Shown: positions 24,970 through 36,985, numbered from the stretch's first letter. The stretch is 64,000 nt of DNA from Thysanoteuthis rhombus (GCA_963457665.1 OY735237.1:7797261-7861260); one strand, 5' to 3'. Made by a program: numbers and translations. The notes: generated by a model from the letters alone, not told the origin.

Positions 24970-25500
24970 GCAAGAATTAAAAGAAAGATTCCAAAAAACA
25001 TGCTTCATTGACTACAGCTCATCCATAAACATTGGCCACATGGTTAGCTATAACACAATAATAAATAACAAAGTCTCACGTAGTACCATTCTTAAAACTA
25101 TCAAATTATTTCAAATCTATACGAAATACTAACTACTGTGTAGAGTAAATTGGAATGTCAATTCAACATTAGAACTAAAAACTATGAGCACATAATTAAA
25201 TCACCCAATCATCCCAACTTACTCCCAGTAAAACAACACTTCCATAACCCCGGTCACAACTTTGATACAGACGCTAGATATACCATCATCGAAAAAAAAG
25301 GAAAAAAAACACACTTCCCGACACGAATAAAATTCTGGAACTACATGAAGCTATGTGGATTAATACGGTTGATTAGTGAAACCCTCTGTCCTTATGGACT
25401 CAACACAACCGTAACCACAACGAGCTCTATAAAGCCTAATCCGTATTTAACTGTTTCGTTTAGCTCGGCATTTTCAAGAATATATCTAGGACGCTAATCG
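24970..25500 (+). pseudogene. Possible Penelope-like/GIY-YIG retroelement C-terminal fragment
   Basis: The 25150-25494 frame contains 'PVKQHFHNPGHNFDTDAR', then 'YTIIEKK', a 'FWNYMKL' segment, and 'LCPYGLN'. This order (HF-N-PGH-, a 'TIIEK' strand, 'FWI..L.TL.P.GLN') is what I remember from the C-terminal endonuclease-like region of reverse transcriptases with a GIY-YIG domain, including Penelope-like elements. The GIY and YIG motifs and the RT itself are absent. Upstream sequence from 24975 has related-looking broken frames. Its clade is uncertain. Confidence 0.4.
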
Positions 25501-25855
25501 AAATATTACAGCTACAAATGGACATCCATTTTAGTTAAAAAAAGAATTGGATATCTTCCAAAACCTCAAAAGTTCTGGCCCAATATTGCAGCTGCTTGCT
25601 TCGTCTTATTGCAAAAGTCAAAGCTGAGTAAATATACTTGTTTTTCGAAAATTCATTTTCGCTTGTGGCGAGGCATCTCTGTTCAATATATTTCTCTGAA
25701 GTATTGACCATGTATTTGCCAAAATCATTAAGAAACCCCGCGGAAGTAAAGATTTTCTATATCATTTCTTCTTCGCCTTCCCGTCGTGAATGTAATACAA
25801 CAGTATTCCCGTCTGCTTGGCGTTGGTGTTTAACCCAGATTTCAAGTTTTGAAGT
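25500..25855. other. AT-rich stretch, nothing recognised
   Basis: No supported feature; the 74-codon frame at 25638-25862 is unrecognised. Confidence 0.3.
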
Positions 25856-26190
25856 GGTATAAGTAGGGTACTGCCTTTATACTGGCTACGGTATCAACCA
25901 ACCCCGCCCAGGTTTTGCATAGCACGCATTTCTCTGTCTCGGCTTCTTTGCGAGGTTTGTGAAGTAAGACATATTTGAAGGCAACAAGCGCCCGAGTTGG
26001 CGTCGCTAACTCCACCATACTCTGTCTTATCCATTTACTCTTCATTTTTTTTATTGAGGAGGGACATAGATACATGTCTCTCCCAATGGTATCAGTGTCA
26101 GTCTCAATCAGAGTTTGAACCCTGGTCCCCGTGTCCGTTTCCATACAGCTAAATGATCAGCAACCGGTTAAGTGCTTCAGGCATAAAGCC
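25856..26190 (-). repeat. tRNA-derived SINE, family S, copy 2
   Basis: On the minus strand, 'ccagggttcaaactctgattgaga' (B-box-like, near 26110) is followed by 'accattgggagagacatg'. The far end reads 'ataccgtagccagtataaaggcagta', which parallels 'tgtcgtagccagcgtggggcc' in copy 3. The A box is weak. This is the most complete S copy here. Confidence 0.5.
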
Positions 26191-26377
26191 TCGACAATTT
26201 CTCTTTTCTTTCCCTTTTTTCTTCTTTTTCTTCTCTCCTTCATCTACATTCTATGCTTTCTTCATATTTGTATTTCTCAAGTCCTTTCAAAACTTACTTC
26301 TGTTTTCTATCGAAATATCTACGCTAAATGTCCTATTTTTATCCATTCTGTCCTGACATCTCTGACAAAAGTTTTAA

Positions 26378-26780
26378 AAACCGTCAACTAAAACTTATAA
26401 CATAGGTTTCTTCAGTTTTCAAATTAGTCTGGCTGGCTAATTATGTATCATGCACAAAGACTACACCAAAGGAACTAGGGGGCTAAATATTAAGACATTT
26501 ACTCTTATGTGTGTCAAAAAAACAAGAAACAAAAAAAAGACGGTTTTTGCGTTTTTCAGTAACCCCTCCCCCCAATGGGTGGTTAGTGGGAATTTAGATT
26601 GCATTGTAACTCTAGGCTGAATTAGACACTTACTTTGTTCCCGGCAGCATTCGAACCCGCCATTTTAAAAATCGAGACATTTTAGTAATCACTGGCTAAG
26701 GAAAGTGATGTAACTTATTCATTGATCATCCTTTTTTTATTGATCACCCCAAACACAGCATTCATTTCTTTCAATACAAT
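26378..26780 (+). repeat. Unclassified dispersed repeat, family F, copy 2
   Basis: Starts 'gtcaactaaaacttataacataggtttctt' and then 'tagtctggctggctaatt', the standard 5' part of the family. It is interrupted near 26640-26705 by a possible SINE head and ends near 'ttgatcaccccaaacac'. Confidence 0.5.
26640..26705 (-). repeat. Possible tRNA-like SINE head
   Basis: On the minus strand, 'ttagccagtgatta' (A-box-like) is followed about 30 bp later by 'cgggttcgaatgctgc' (B-box-like, GGTTCGAATG). It has tRNA promoter spacing but no tRNA fold was found. Confidence 0.35.
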
Positions 26781-27263
26781 TTTTTTCAACCTTTTAGTCG
26801 TCTTCTCAGCCTTCTTTTCTGTCATTTTTGTGATCATCATAACCTAGCTGGCTTATCCTCGCTGTCTTTTGAAAGACTTTGCCAAGAACAGTAAATACTT
26901 AGACGACCTAGCATCCTTTCGTTTTCAGTTCCCTATTATACGGATTTCAGTTTTGTTTTTTTCATTTTGCTCACTTTACTCTTTGGTTCAGGGCTCCCTG
27001 CATAGTTTCCCCTAAGTTGTGTAATCTACACACAAAAGAAATGTGTACTCAAAAGATGTCGAATTCAATAGATAGCTTTCGGAGTTTTTATTGGAAGAGT
27101 GTTGATTCACTATGGCGAAATGAAAAGTGGCTTATTCGTTTTTTGTGGGGAAATAAGTTACAAAGTACGATATTTTAGCACACACTGACTATGAAAAAAT
27201 AACGGGAACATGGGGTGACTTTTGCTGCACAAAACCGTATTCCATAACTTTAGCATTATTGAC
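26780..27263. other. AT-rich stretch before the 78-bp array
   Basis: No supported feature. Confidence 0.35.
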
Positions 27264-27882
27264 ATTGTATGGTCTTTGGCCAAATAAAGTTGCTTTAGAA
27301 CCCAAATAATCAAATAACTTAAAATCCATCACCAGATTAATATTGTATGGTCTTTAGCCAAATAAAGTTGCTTTAATACTGAAATGATCAAATAACTTAA
27401 AATCCATCACCAGAAAAATAATGTATGGTCTTTAGCCAAATGAAGTTGCTTTAATACTGAAATAATCAAATAACTTAAAATCCATCACCAGATTAATATT
27501 GTATGGTCTTTAGCCAAATAAAGTTGCTTTAATACTGAAATAATCAAATAACTTAAAATCCATCACCAGAAAAATAATGTATGGTCTTTAGCCAAATAAA
27601 GTTGCTTTAATACTGAAATATTCAGATAACGTAAAATCCATCACCAGATTAATAATGTATGGTCTCTAGCCAAATAAAGTTGCTTTAATACTGAAATATT
27701 CAGATAACGTAAAATCCATCACCAGATTAATATTGTATGGTCTTTAGCCAAATAAAGTTGCTTCACTACTGAAATAATCAAATAACTTAAAATCCATTCT
27801 CAGATTAATATTGTATGGTCTTTAGCCAAATAAAGTTGCTTTACTACCGAAATAATCAAATATCTTAAAATCCATCATAAGA
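27264..27882. repeat. Minisatellite: eight copies of a 78-bp unit
   Basis: Copies begin at 27264, 27342, 27420, 27498, 27576, 27654, 27732 and 27810, so the period is exactly 78 bp each time. The last copy fades by about 27882. Every unit has the core 'tggtctttagccaaataaag' followed by 'ttgcttta' and later 'aaatccatcaccaga'. Within the core, CTTTA, TAAAG and CTTTA alternate, so either of two small hairpins can form around a shared middle arm. Copies 2-3 and 4-5 share variants ('accagaaaaata' then 'accagattaat'), pointing to duplication of a 156-bp dimer. Copies 5 and 6 share 'attcagataacg'. All frames contain stops, so it is non-coding. Confidence 0.97.
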
Positions 27883-27889
27883 ATCAGCT

Positions 27890-29510
27890 TGCAGGAAGAA
27901 TGAATGAGAATACATATTTTTTAATTCTATTGTTAATGAATTTTTGCAGTATGACATCATAGGTCTTTAAAGGGATTGTAAGTTTCCATTCAGTCCTAAA
28001 GGCTGAAATTTGGAATCAATCAGCTCTGTTCCATCCCAAATTTGCCAAACGTCTTTGTAAAGTATCAAATGGTGACTGTATCTAACGTCCATTAACTTTA
28101 TTCTTTTCAGAGACTAATTTTACAAGGCACCAGAATAAATAATTTACTTTTACTGTACTAGAGTAAAATTCCTCCCTAACAGTCGGATTCAATTGCTGTT
28201 ATATTTTTTTCTAATAGCCAGATGCTTAGATGGAAACCAGACACTGTTTACTGGTTAATTCAAATCGATTTTTTCAAAAGTGATATTTGTGACTTATATT
28301 TGAAGTCAAATGAGTCACAAATTTTCTATGTAGAGTTCAACAAAGGTAGCCATATTGCTAAAGTTTAACATAGGTAGAATCTTCCATAGCTGACCGTTTA
28401 AAAAACATATAAGTAAAAACTACACACACACGGAGCACACTCACATATACAAATCTATTTTCACATATATGATTATAGAATGCGTTATATCATATCAGAA
28501 GTCTATTTGAAATGATCTCCTGTAATTACACAGTAAATGTGTCATTTGGCCTAGATAACATAAGTAGATGAAACAAAAAAAAAGAAGTGTGGCGTCTGCA
28601 GGAATCCTGCAAAAGACTGTGGAGAAAGCATTTGTTGAGGTTTTCATGTTGTAAGATGGATTTTTTTCTCACCAACTAATATTGCCATCGACTTGGACGC
28701 TATCTTGGAAATGATACCTTTCCCGTGGTCAACCAGAGGTAGAATTTTGATATCTTGTTACCAAGAACATTTGACACTTCCAAAAAAAACTTTGGAAACA
28801 TGGCTTAGGGTATGTAAAGAACAAGTAATGGGCATTACAAAGATTTGGCGGCCATCTGGGATTTTATAATTTTTCCAGTACCTGGGCTGTACTTAAATAT
28901 TCATGTATCATCAAGCACAATGGGTACTGCAAGAATAATCCTCTTTATTTATTAATCTAAAACGGTGTTTTCATATGAAGGAGATACCTCTCATGTTGAC
29001 ATCGTGGTAAAATAATCAACTCGACTTGTCGATTTTCTGGAATATCATGTTCAATTTTGATCTCATCTTGAAATTATGGTCGACTTACATCCAAGATTAT
29101 ATGGTAATAGTGATTTTTAAGAAAGACGGGCTACAATTTGGAATCTTATTATGATTCACCAATGTGACAGCTGAGTGTAAACAATTCGACATAAATGTTT
29201 GAATTTTATTGTGAATATTCCCTTTTTTAGGTAGATCAGTAAACCAAATGCCTACTGTTGACATTGCCAGAGCGATTGGAAACTGTTTGGTTGATACAGA
29301 AAGATAAGAGAAAGATATCTTGCTAATGACGGGGAAAAAGAAATGATCTTCTTTGTTTATGTTTTTCACGATAAGATATTTTACAGACACGACTTGGGCA
29401 TGCTACACGCACATAACAGACCATTTCTTTTATTGCTTTCCTCTTTACGTTCTCTAGATCATATGACAAATTCACTGTGTAATTAGGGGAGATCATTTTG
29501 AGTAGAGTTT
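27890..29510. other. AT-rich stretch, nothing recognised
   Basis: A 97-codon minus-strand frame (29097-29390) is unrecognised. No other feature is supported. Confidence 0.3.
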
Positions 29511-29511
29511 C

Positions 29512-29740
29512 GATATCATCATCATCAGTCTTTCAATGTCCGTCGTTGGACATAAACCTTCCCCAGGATTCGCCACACTTCTCTATCATAGGCATCACGG
29601 AGCCAGTACTTTTTGAATTTGTCTAGTTTGTCTCTCCATCTAGTACTCTGCCGGCCTCAGTTGCGCATGTGATCTTTGGGGATCCATGTTGTGTGTCGTG
29701 GTGTCCATCGGTTGTCCTGAGGTTACTCAGTTGTCTGGAT
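29512..29740 (-). pseudogene. RTE-type LINE fragment (copy R5)
   Basis: Minus-strand 3' end. The tail is 'ctgatgatgatgat', preceded by 'gtccaacgacggacattgaa'. Further on it has 'aagtactggctccgtgatgcc' and 'cacgacacacaacatgg'. The motifs match R1 and R8. It is 5'-truncated after about 230 bp. Confidence 0.7.
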
Positions 29741-29794
29741 GTCCATAATATAACGCATCATATAATAATTTCTGTTGAATCACATATCCAGTTC

Positions 29795-29799
<5 letters not shown>

Positions 29800-29851
<52 letters not shown>
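29800..29851. repeat. (AT)n microsatellite between two RTE ends
   Basis: A pure AT run flanked by RTE 3' sequence in inverted orientation. Confidence 0.95.
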
Positions 29852-29853
<2 letters not shown>

Positions 29854-29865
29854 AATAGAGACGTC

Positions 29866-29935
29866 AGATGAATCCTTGGGAAGGTTTTTATCCAACGACT
29901 ACAAAAGACTTATGATGAACCTTCACTATTGCATT
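29866..29935 (+). pseudogene. RTE 3'-end remnant (copy R6)
   Basis: 'ccttgggaaggtttttatcc' then 'aacgactacaaaagacttatgatga' is the plus-strand equivalent of the last ~50 bp of the family (compare the reverse of 29515-29565). It forms an inverted pair with R5 about 130 bp away. Confidence 0.55.
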
Positions 29936-29939
29936 GAGA

Positions 29940-30912
29940 TGTTATATGGTTACTATTAATCCAAAAGTCTCCAGGAAGTGCCTGAGTCGAGTTTGATGGA
30001 TCATTTATCACTGAGAAAAATATCTATTATTGGTATCAATATAGCTGAACAGCTCGCACAGTGGTAATGTTCATTCTTGATGCTTATTTGATGTTTTCGG
30101 CAGCTTGAGCATCATTATCTCCTCAATTGAAAGCTTACTTTGAAGTTAGGCTAAACTGCCAATAATAGGAAAAATTCTATACTCAGATTAAATCATCAAA
30201 AAATGAAATTATATTTATAATTTTATTTCCACTTTTAGCTTTATTCCTTACAAGAAAATACCTGTCAGAAATTATGGAGTTATTTATGTGTAGATCGGCA
30301 AAAAGAAACCTAAAATTAAGGCTTTTTCTAAAGTCTCAAATCTTGAGCTGTTTTAATGAATGATCAGACAAGACGTCTCAAGAGTTTCTATGACATAATT
30401 TCTATTGTTATTTCATAATAGGATTGTAAATCAACCCATGAGATCAATCCATTTGAGCACAAACTAACTGAAAAAATGCTCGTTATGGTTATATGATGCA
30501 GAAAAATAACATTTTGGGGGGAGTATAATAACCTGACATATTTTCCTCCCATCTTTTCTTTTACAGCAACTCTTCCTGAACTTTAAACGCAATACTCTTT
30601 TCCTCCACCTAAGAACAATGAATTTCAACCTCTGTTACTCTCTGTCTCGCCTTTAAGATTTGTCCACTTTCTTGAACTAATCATGAAGAATATCTGTTCT
30701 GTTAAAACAGTCGATTAATGCTATTCTCTGTTTACACGATTGGTTCAATCTAAACTTTCTGATACCTACGCATATAATAAGTCCAATCTATTTCTATTCT
30801 CTCATTTTCTTTGTAACTTTCCTCTTCTCTCTCTTTTCTCTTTCCTTCTTCAATCTAATGCTTGCTTTTCTTTTCTTTTAATTTCTCACCTTTACTTTTT
30901 CTCTTGAAATAA
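29940..30912. other. AT-rich stretch, nothing recognised
   Basis: No supported feature; pyrimidine-rich around 30.78-30.90 kb. Confidence 0.35.
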
Positions 30913-31145
30913 AAAAGTAGTGGCCCCACGCTGGCTACGACATCAGCTGTCTCAACCCAGGCTCTACATATCACATGATTCTTTTTAGAAATTTGCAATA
31001 TGTGAATTAGGCTTAAAGTCGATAAGTTCCCGATGTATTCCTCATTTCATCAGTCAATATTTTACCCACAACTAGATGAAAGGATATTGTTTCATGCCTT
31101 TTCCAAAGTCATTACTTTCAGTCTATTGGAATATCTACGTGAAAT
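30913..31145 (-). repeat. SINE fragment, family S, copy 3
   Basis: The minus-strand 3' end 'tgtcgtagccagcgtgggg' and the body phrase 'ctttggaaaaggcatgaaac' match copies 1, 2 and 4. The tRNA head is lost or too decayed to see. Confidence 0.4.
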
Positions 31146-32160
31146 TCCTTTTCTTTGACTCTCTATACTTTCTACCTCGCCTTTTTTTCACTCCAAATTC
31201 TTAGCATTGTCAAAATCCAGCCCAAGATGGAGTTGCTTTTGTTTTTTTCCCCTCGTGACGAGAATAGTCATTACCAAATTTAGGGGAGAAAACTCTTCAT
31301 GATTCGATATCCAGTCGCATTGAACAAAACTGATATATAAAACATTTCTCTACTTGAAATTCTGACTGAGTGATTGCAAAGTGACTGACTCTCTTTCCAA
31401 ATGATTGGAACTGACAAGTCTTCTGTATCGACTAATGTATCCATCATATATGCTATAAAAGGTCGTAGCAATCGTCTTCAGTCGGAACAGAAATAGAAGA
31501 GGAGTTTGACCAAGCAGCAACCGGGCTTGTTTCCTATTTTTTCTTTCTTCGAATCCACTAATTGTAGCAAACGTATTTTATTTCTATTTACAATTTTTTC
31601 CCTTACTTTTCTTTATGGATCTATTGAACACGTACCAAGTTTCTTTACTGTTGACTGCAACAGGTGGTCGAATCAAGAAAGGAGACGGGAAATGAATAAG
31701 CTAAGCTCGTCTGGCAATAACTAAATTAATTCCACTTTCCACAAGGGCAGGATAGAAGATGACGCCATAAATAATTCAATATTTGACTGAAATTATTGCA
31801 TGCTGAGAAACTCAAAACTTGCAGTTGAATGCCACGGTCTGAATGGTCAGTATCCCTGTCTCAACTCTTTATTGACTGGTCAGCTATTTGGCCAACGACA
31901 CTGATTAAATTTGTCTTGTACTGTCATTCTTTGTAGACGGAATCTGATCTCAACTGACCCTTGTTGATTCTAGCTTTTGACGCTTGCATAAATTGATCAC
32001 GAACAGTTTAAATCTGTTTTGTCTCTCCAAGTTCGGAAGGTTGTTTCAGGTAGAAAATAACAGAAACCGGTTTTTTGGTTTACAGCTGTCTCATCAAGTG
32101 TTAACAAGAAAGCACTCGGACAATGTATTCTTCTACAAACACCATACACTAAAATCTTAT
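31145..32160. other. AT-rich stretch, nothing recognised
   Basis: No supported feature; open frames at 31506-31724 and 31984-32169 are unrecognised. Confidence 0.35.
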
Positions 32161-32164
32161 GGAA

Positions 32165-32565
32165 AATAGGTGTGGTTAGTCAAATGCACTGTTTAGGGTG
32201 ATCAATTAAAAGAACAGAAGAAACGATGATCAATGAATCATTCTTTTCTCGCCTATTGTTGGGTAATGATCATAGAAAAATATCGAATTTTCAGAGAAAA
32301 AAACATGAATGCTACAGGACACAAATTAAAGGATCAATTTAGCATAAACTTACATTGCAAAAAACTACTTGGGGAAAATTTTCAAATAATGGAGGGGGGT
32401 CGATTTTTTTAAATTTTCACCCCTCTCAATCCATTGGTATGGCCTGTACATTTATACGTATATAGTCAGCCAGACCAACTTGATAACTGAAGAAACCTAT
32501 TTTAACAGTCTTGGCTGATTGTTTCTCATCAAATGTATAACAAGGGACAAAACTTGAAATATTGA
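32165..32565 (-). repeat. Unclassified dispersed repeat, family F, copy 3
   Basis: Near full length. It has 'ggtgatcaattaaaag', 'gttgggtaatgatca', 'gatcaatttagcataaacttacat', 'agtcagccagaccaacttga' and 'gaaacctattttaacagtc' in family order on the minus strand. Confidence 0.55.
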
Positions 32566-32695
32566 ATTACATCTCATAAAATGTGAAACTACACTTCTAT
32601 TTGACTGATTTATCTTTTATCCTTTTCCAGCAGAATTATGAATAAAATTTCTCAATGTAGAAAATATTTCTAAAATCTGCCCCCAAATTCAAATG

Positions 32696-33060
32696 ATTGT
32701 ACTATCTGTTCCACGTTGTTGCAAGAATCAGAGACCGAGTGTGCCGGTGCAATGCGTCAGCCAATTGGGTTATACCGAGGCTGCGCACTGCTACGTGTAT
32801 TGGAAGCCTTTGGACTCGTCTTTGGGCTCTCCCACTATTACTTGGCCCAGCTGCCGGTGATGCATTGCCCTGGGGCAGCAATGTCCCATTGCACTTAAAA
32901 GAACAGATCGGGCTTGTCTCAACGCTTTTGTAACTGGAGTTGCTTCAGCAACAAAGTCATGTCGGCTGGAGCTTTTTTTGATGGGTTGCTCTTTTTTCCC
33001 AACGTAAATACTTGACCTTGTGTAGCATTTTGCCCTGATTGGAGAGTAAATACAGAGATG
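32696..33060 (+). repeat. U2-headed GC-richer repeat (family D), copy 1
   Basis: Begins 'tgtactatctgttccac', the decayed end of a U2 snRNA branch-recognition segment. It then continues with 'agaccgagtgtgccggtgca', 'ccaattgggttataccgagg', 'ggactcgtctttgggctctc', 'cccattgcactta' and 'tgtcggctggagc', in step with the copies at 60.7 and 61.2 kb. About 45 bp seen in the other copies after the U2 part is missing here. The frames inside are not conserved between copies, so it is non-coding. Confidence 0.7.
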
Positions 33061-35300
33061 CAGTGTCAGCTCGAATATGATCTTTTGATTTGAATCATAT
33101 TTGGAGTGCTTTTTTTACACATAGTCAGCTCATTTTAGTTTTCAAAAAGTCTAAAAGGCTAAAAATGGAAAGGAAAAGTTATCATTCATTCTTTGTTAAC
33201 TCACATCGTATGGCCTGAGAGAAGATAGGTGATCAAAGTGCCAGGGTCAAAATACTTACAGATATTTAAACAATACTTCAATCAGGAATAGAGTGATGCT
33301 TTTGTTTCTTTGTCTACAATCATGATTTTGTTGATGAAATTATCTCCTGAAACCGATTCATTTTTTTCTAAAATAGTAATTTAATAGATATTCGAATTTA
33401 TCTGTAAATTCCTTTGCAGGTATCAACTAGTACTTTAATGAGTAGGATCATTGCCACTAGCCCTAAATATCAGACCAACGGACGGTTATCCTGAGCTATA
33501 TAGAGCCTACGATCGGAAAACCATGACAGAAATAATGATTTATTGTTTCACAGCTGTCGGCCTCTTATAGCCCAGAATAACCACCATCTAAAAGGATATT
33601 TTCAGTCGTTCAGATAAAAGCATCCTTTCTTTTACTTGAAATTTTCTTTACTGCAGATAAATTTGAGCAGATGACAAAATTTGAATAAAAATCGTACATA
33701 CTGTATATTCGGAGAGTAACTTTTTTAGTTTGTTTTAACAGTAGCATTACTCCGCAATTCAAATGTAGCATTTTTTAGAATAACTAACTTTTCAGTTCAA
33801 ACATATTTTTTTTTGTATGTCATTTCTTTAATGGCAGGCATCCTAATATTTTAAAAGCAAATCGGTAATTCTGTGTGCTTTATAGCAGTAAACAATGGTT
33901 AGAATTAATACATTTGGTTTTGGTCAAGAATTGGTTTAAATTGCATACATTGCTGTTTTTGCAGATGAGAACATTTTTACCTACCTTTTATGTAATATTA
34001 TATGAATACTAAAAACAAAATCCCTATCGGAATAAATTCAGTGAATGTAAAACAAAATCAATGATAATTTCGACTTGCTTGGTTTTAGTTATGTAAACAT
34101 AAGGAATGCAATAGCTGTTATAAGCATAAGTGCTTTAAAATCCCAATGTCAGTATTTGTTAAGCTCTCAAAATGCGTATTTATGCATTAAAAAATCACGG
34201 TATTCTTTCGAAATTATCGCGTAAAGCAATCTAGAGTAAAATATTTACAGCCTGTAACAGTTCTGTTAATTATCAGATAGGAGCATCGTGACAGAGGCGT
34301 TAAACGAATCTTTATTATGTATAAGATAAATATAATCTTCAGTTTTATCTACACAGATAGACCATGCCGAAGTAATACTTTATTAAAAAAGACTTTTGTG
34401 TCAATGATCCCCCTCCCTATATTAAGGATTGAAGAGCTTGGAAACATGAAAACCCACTTTTTTCATATATACTGTATATATGTAACTATTTTTTATTTTG
34501 GTTTCTAAATGTTGTACAATTAGGAAAGGGTCAAATGAACATTTTCCTGTCTGGACTGAACACCACGTGCTCCCAATGACCTTTTTTTTTTTATCTGATT
34601 GATACCGTAGAAGAAACTTTACAGTTACTTTACACATGAATGTATCTCCCATTCTGTGTTATTCACAACGACTTTGACTTGACTCTAAAAATCGAGCACA
34701 ACTCTCTACGTCACTAAACTGCCAACTATCTACACACACTGGCCCTTGGCTGAACAAAGCGGTCATATCATTGTAAAGAGTAATCTTCATTTGACCATCC
34801 ATAACATTTTGTATGAAGGGTAAATACCATCGGTGAGCCTTGATGGAAGTATCAGTAATTACTTTTCGATTAGAATGCAGATTATCAAAGACGGCATGTC
34901 ATCATTTTTCAATTCTTTACTTCACCGAAGACAAGTACTTAGCAATTTCCATGAAAGGACGATCAGAGAATCTTTGATTTGGACTTGGTACCGCAAACCA
35001 AAGTATGTGTCAGGAATTACAGTCGTGCCTGTAGGCCAAGCTGTGAATTATTGGTAGAAAGTTCCTGAGATTCATGTTTGATCAGGTTTGTGTCTACAAG
35101 TGGGGATTAAATTCAAATTGATTATGATTTTTGCTTTCTGGATGCAACGAAGTCTATAAGCTTGACCTTACTTAATATACATCAATAAGACTTGCTTTTT
35201 CATGTAAATAGATTACAGAATAAGTAAGCCACAATTTCACCGTAAGGGTGCATTGGGAAAAATCGATGAGAATCGATATAAAACCATATGTTGCCATTTT
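33060..35300. other. AT-rich stretch, nothing recognised
   Basis: No supported gene, RNA or shared repeat over about 2.2 kb. Small open frames at 34317-35057 are unrecognised. Confidence 0.35.
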
Positions 35301-35304
35301 AGGG

Positions 35305-35640
35305 ACCGTCAACCAAAACTGTCAACATTGTTTTCCTCGATTTTTATGTTGGTCTGGCTGATGGACTGGTTTTCGTGTTCATGCCGAACCAATGGGATCT
35401 GAAAGGATTAAAATTTCAAAATCTGCTCCTTATTACGTTGGAAAAAACGTATTTCAAAATCCTCCCTAATCGATTTTTTAGTTGGGGTTCGATTTATAAT
35501 GTAAGACCCTGTTAAATTGGTCCCTTAGTTTATGTCATTTGTCTTTATCAGAACTTCCTTAGCAATCATTTCCTAACACAAAATGTGAGAGATTTAACCC
35601 ATACATTGATCAAGCCTTTTCCCTCTTGGGAATACCAGGT
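35305..35640 (+). repeat. Unclassified dispersed repeat, family F, copy 4
   Basis: 'gtcaaccaaaactgtcaacattg', then 'ttggtctggctgatggac', 'gtaagaccctgttaaattggtccctta' and 'cattgatcaagcc' follow family order. The 3' end is truncated or diverged. Confidence 0.5.
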
Positions 35641-35984
35641 GCCGTAAGTGGAAATAGTGGATAGTGTGACCTCACTTCGGATGCCCAGCACCTATAAGTC
35701 TATTTGATATATTGCAAGCCAAGATAAGGGAAACGGGATATCAGGATCCATCAGGGATAACTGACGCCATGGACAGCGTATAGGCACTAAAAATCGAAGA
35801 ATTCTCGCTAGACGAGTCAGTGTATTTTTTTATATTAATCGTGAGCATTTTCAGACCAATATCTTGAAATTGTGCCTGGTTAGTGAATCTCATTAGCTCA
35901 TCTCTCCTAAAGAAGGTCTAATTATCGAGTACAGTTATGTCCTGGTTTAGTCCTTGAAAATCCATTTTGATAACTTGAACGGTC
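35640..35984. other. AT-rich stretch, nothing recognised
   Basis: No supported feature. Confidence 0.35.
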
Positions 35985-36455
35985 ATCATCAGCATTTTAG
36001 TGTCCGAAATTCAACATAGACCTCGTTCATGATTCGCCAAACCTCTTCATCATGGGCGTCGCGGAGCCAATACTTTCTGAACTTGTCTCGTTTGTCACGC
36101 CATTTATTATTTTGCTGGTCACAATTTCGCATCTGAATCTTGTTGTCCAGTGGTTGGCCGACGTTTTTTCAACATTATCAGCGCATTGTTTTTTAATGGT
36201 TCCTATGATATCTCTGACTCCTGTTCTTTTTCTAATATATTGCACTATCTTGTGATCCTTCCATCTGATGTTAAACATGAATTTCCCTTGTGCACGTTGC
36301 AAGGTTCTCAGTTTGATGGCCAATGTTTCATTCAGTTCCATGTTTCAGCTCCATAGATGGCTATCGGGTGGATGATCTGGTTGTATACTCCTCTTCGTAG
36401 GATCAAATGGATTTTCCTCTTCTTGCAGATTGAATTTAGACTACCTGAAATACCT
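35985..36455 (-). pseudogene. RTE-type LINE fragment (copy R7)
   Basis: Minus-strand RTE C-terminal domain. Reading inward from about 36450 gives a 'KRRIHLILRRGVYNQII'-like stretch, then, in an open frame of 104 codons from 36341, 'KLRTLQRAQGKFMFNIRW', 'HKIVQYIRKRTGVRDIIG' and a frame-shifted 'WTTR' region. The tail 'aatgctgatgatgacc' ends at 35985. It has better preserved frames than most copies but is still 5'-truncated and without catalytic motifs. Confidence 0.75.
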
Positions 36456-36459
36456 GTAC

Positions 36460-36985
36460 AAAATGTAAATTATTTTTAGTTCAATATTCTAATTTACAGT
36501 CATGTATAAAATGTGTTGTAACTCGAATTCGTTCGTCTGTTATTGTTGCAATACCATTATGAACCATTAAAACCTTGATTCAATATCTCTGGCCACAATG
36601 AACCATTTTACGGGAATTAGCTGGACATACACACAAATTTTCTCAAATATACCAGGATGATTCAATAGTTATACACATTTCCATGATCTTTCCATGATCT
36701 TTCCAAGAGTGACAATGCTGGGTTCTGCACGCATATGTGGGATTGTGGTGTATCTACTGTCGCTCCTGCGAGTATTTGTCGTTGAACAGTCAGTTGCCTT
36801 TATGCTATCATACAGTTCTCATTTAAGACATGGGACAAAACGACGAGCACTGATCCAGTTTTTTATGTGCTGGAGGAATACCGAAGACTGGGATCCCTCG
36901 AAAGTTTTCAGAACAATAAGTAGACACTGTCTTACCACGATGAAATGTGTACGAATGGATTGCAAAGTTCAAAAATGAGACTCAA
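36460..36985. other. AT-rich stretch before the mariner remnant
   Basis: The 94-codon frame at 36694-36978 is unrecognised. It could be a further decayed part of the transposon but no motif supports this. Confidence 0.25.

Noticed and set aside
27264..27882. CRISPR array
   Set aside because: The whole 78-bp unit is repeated with no unique spacers, and the rest of the window is eukaryotic.
36027..36341. 104-codon frame as a host gene
   Set aside because: Its sequence is the typical RTE LINE C-terminal region and is repeated nine more times here.
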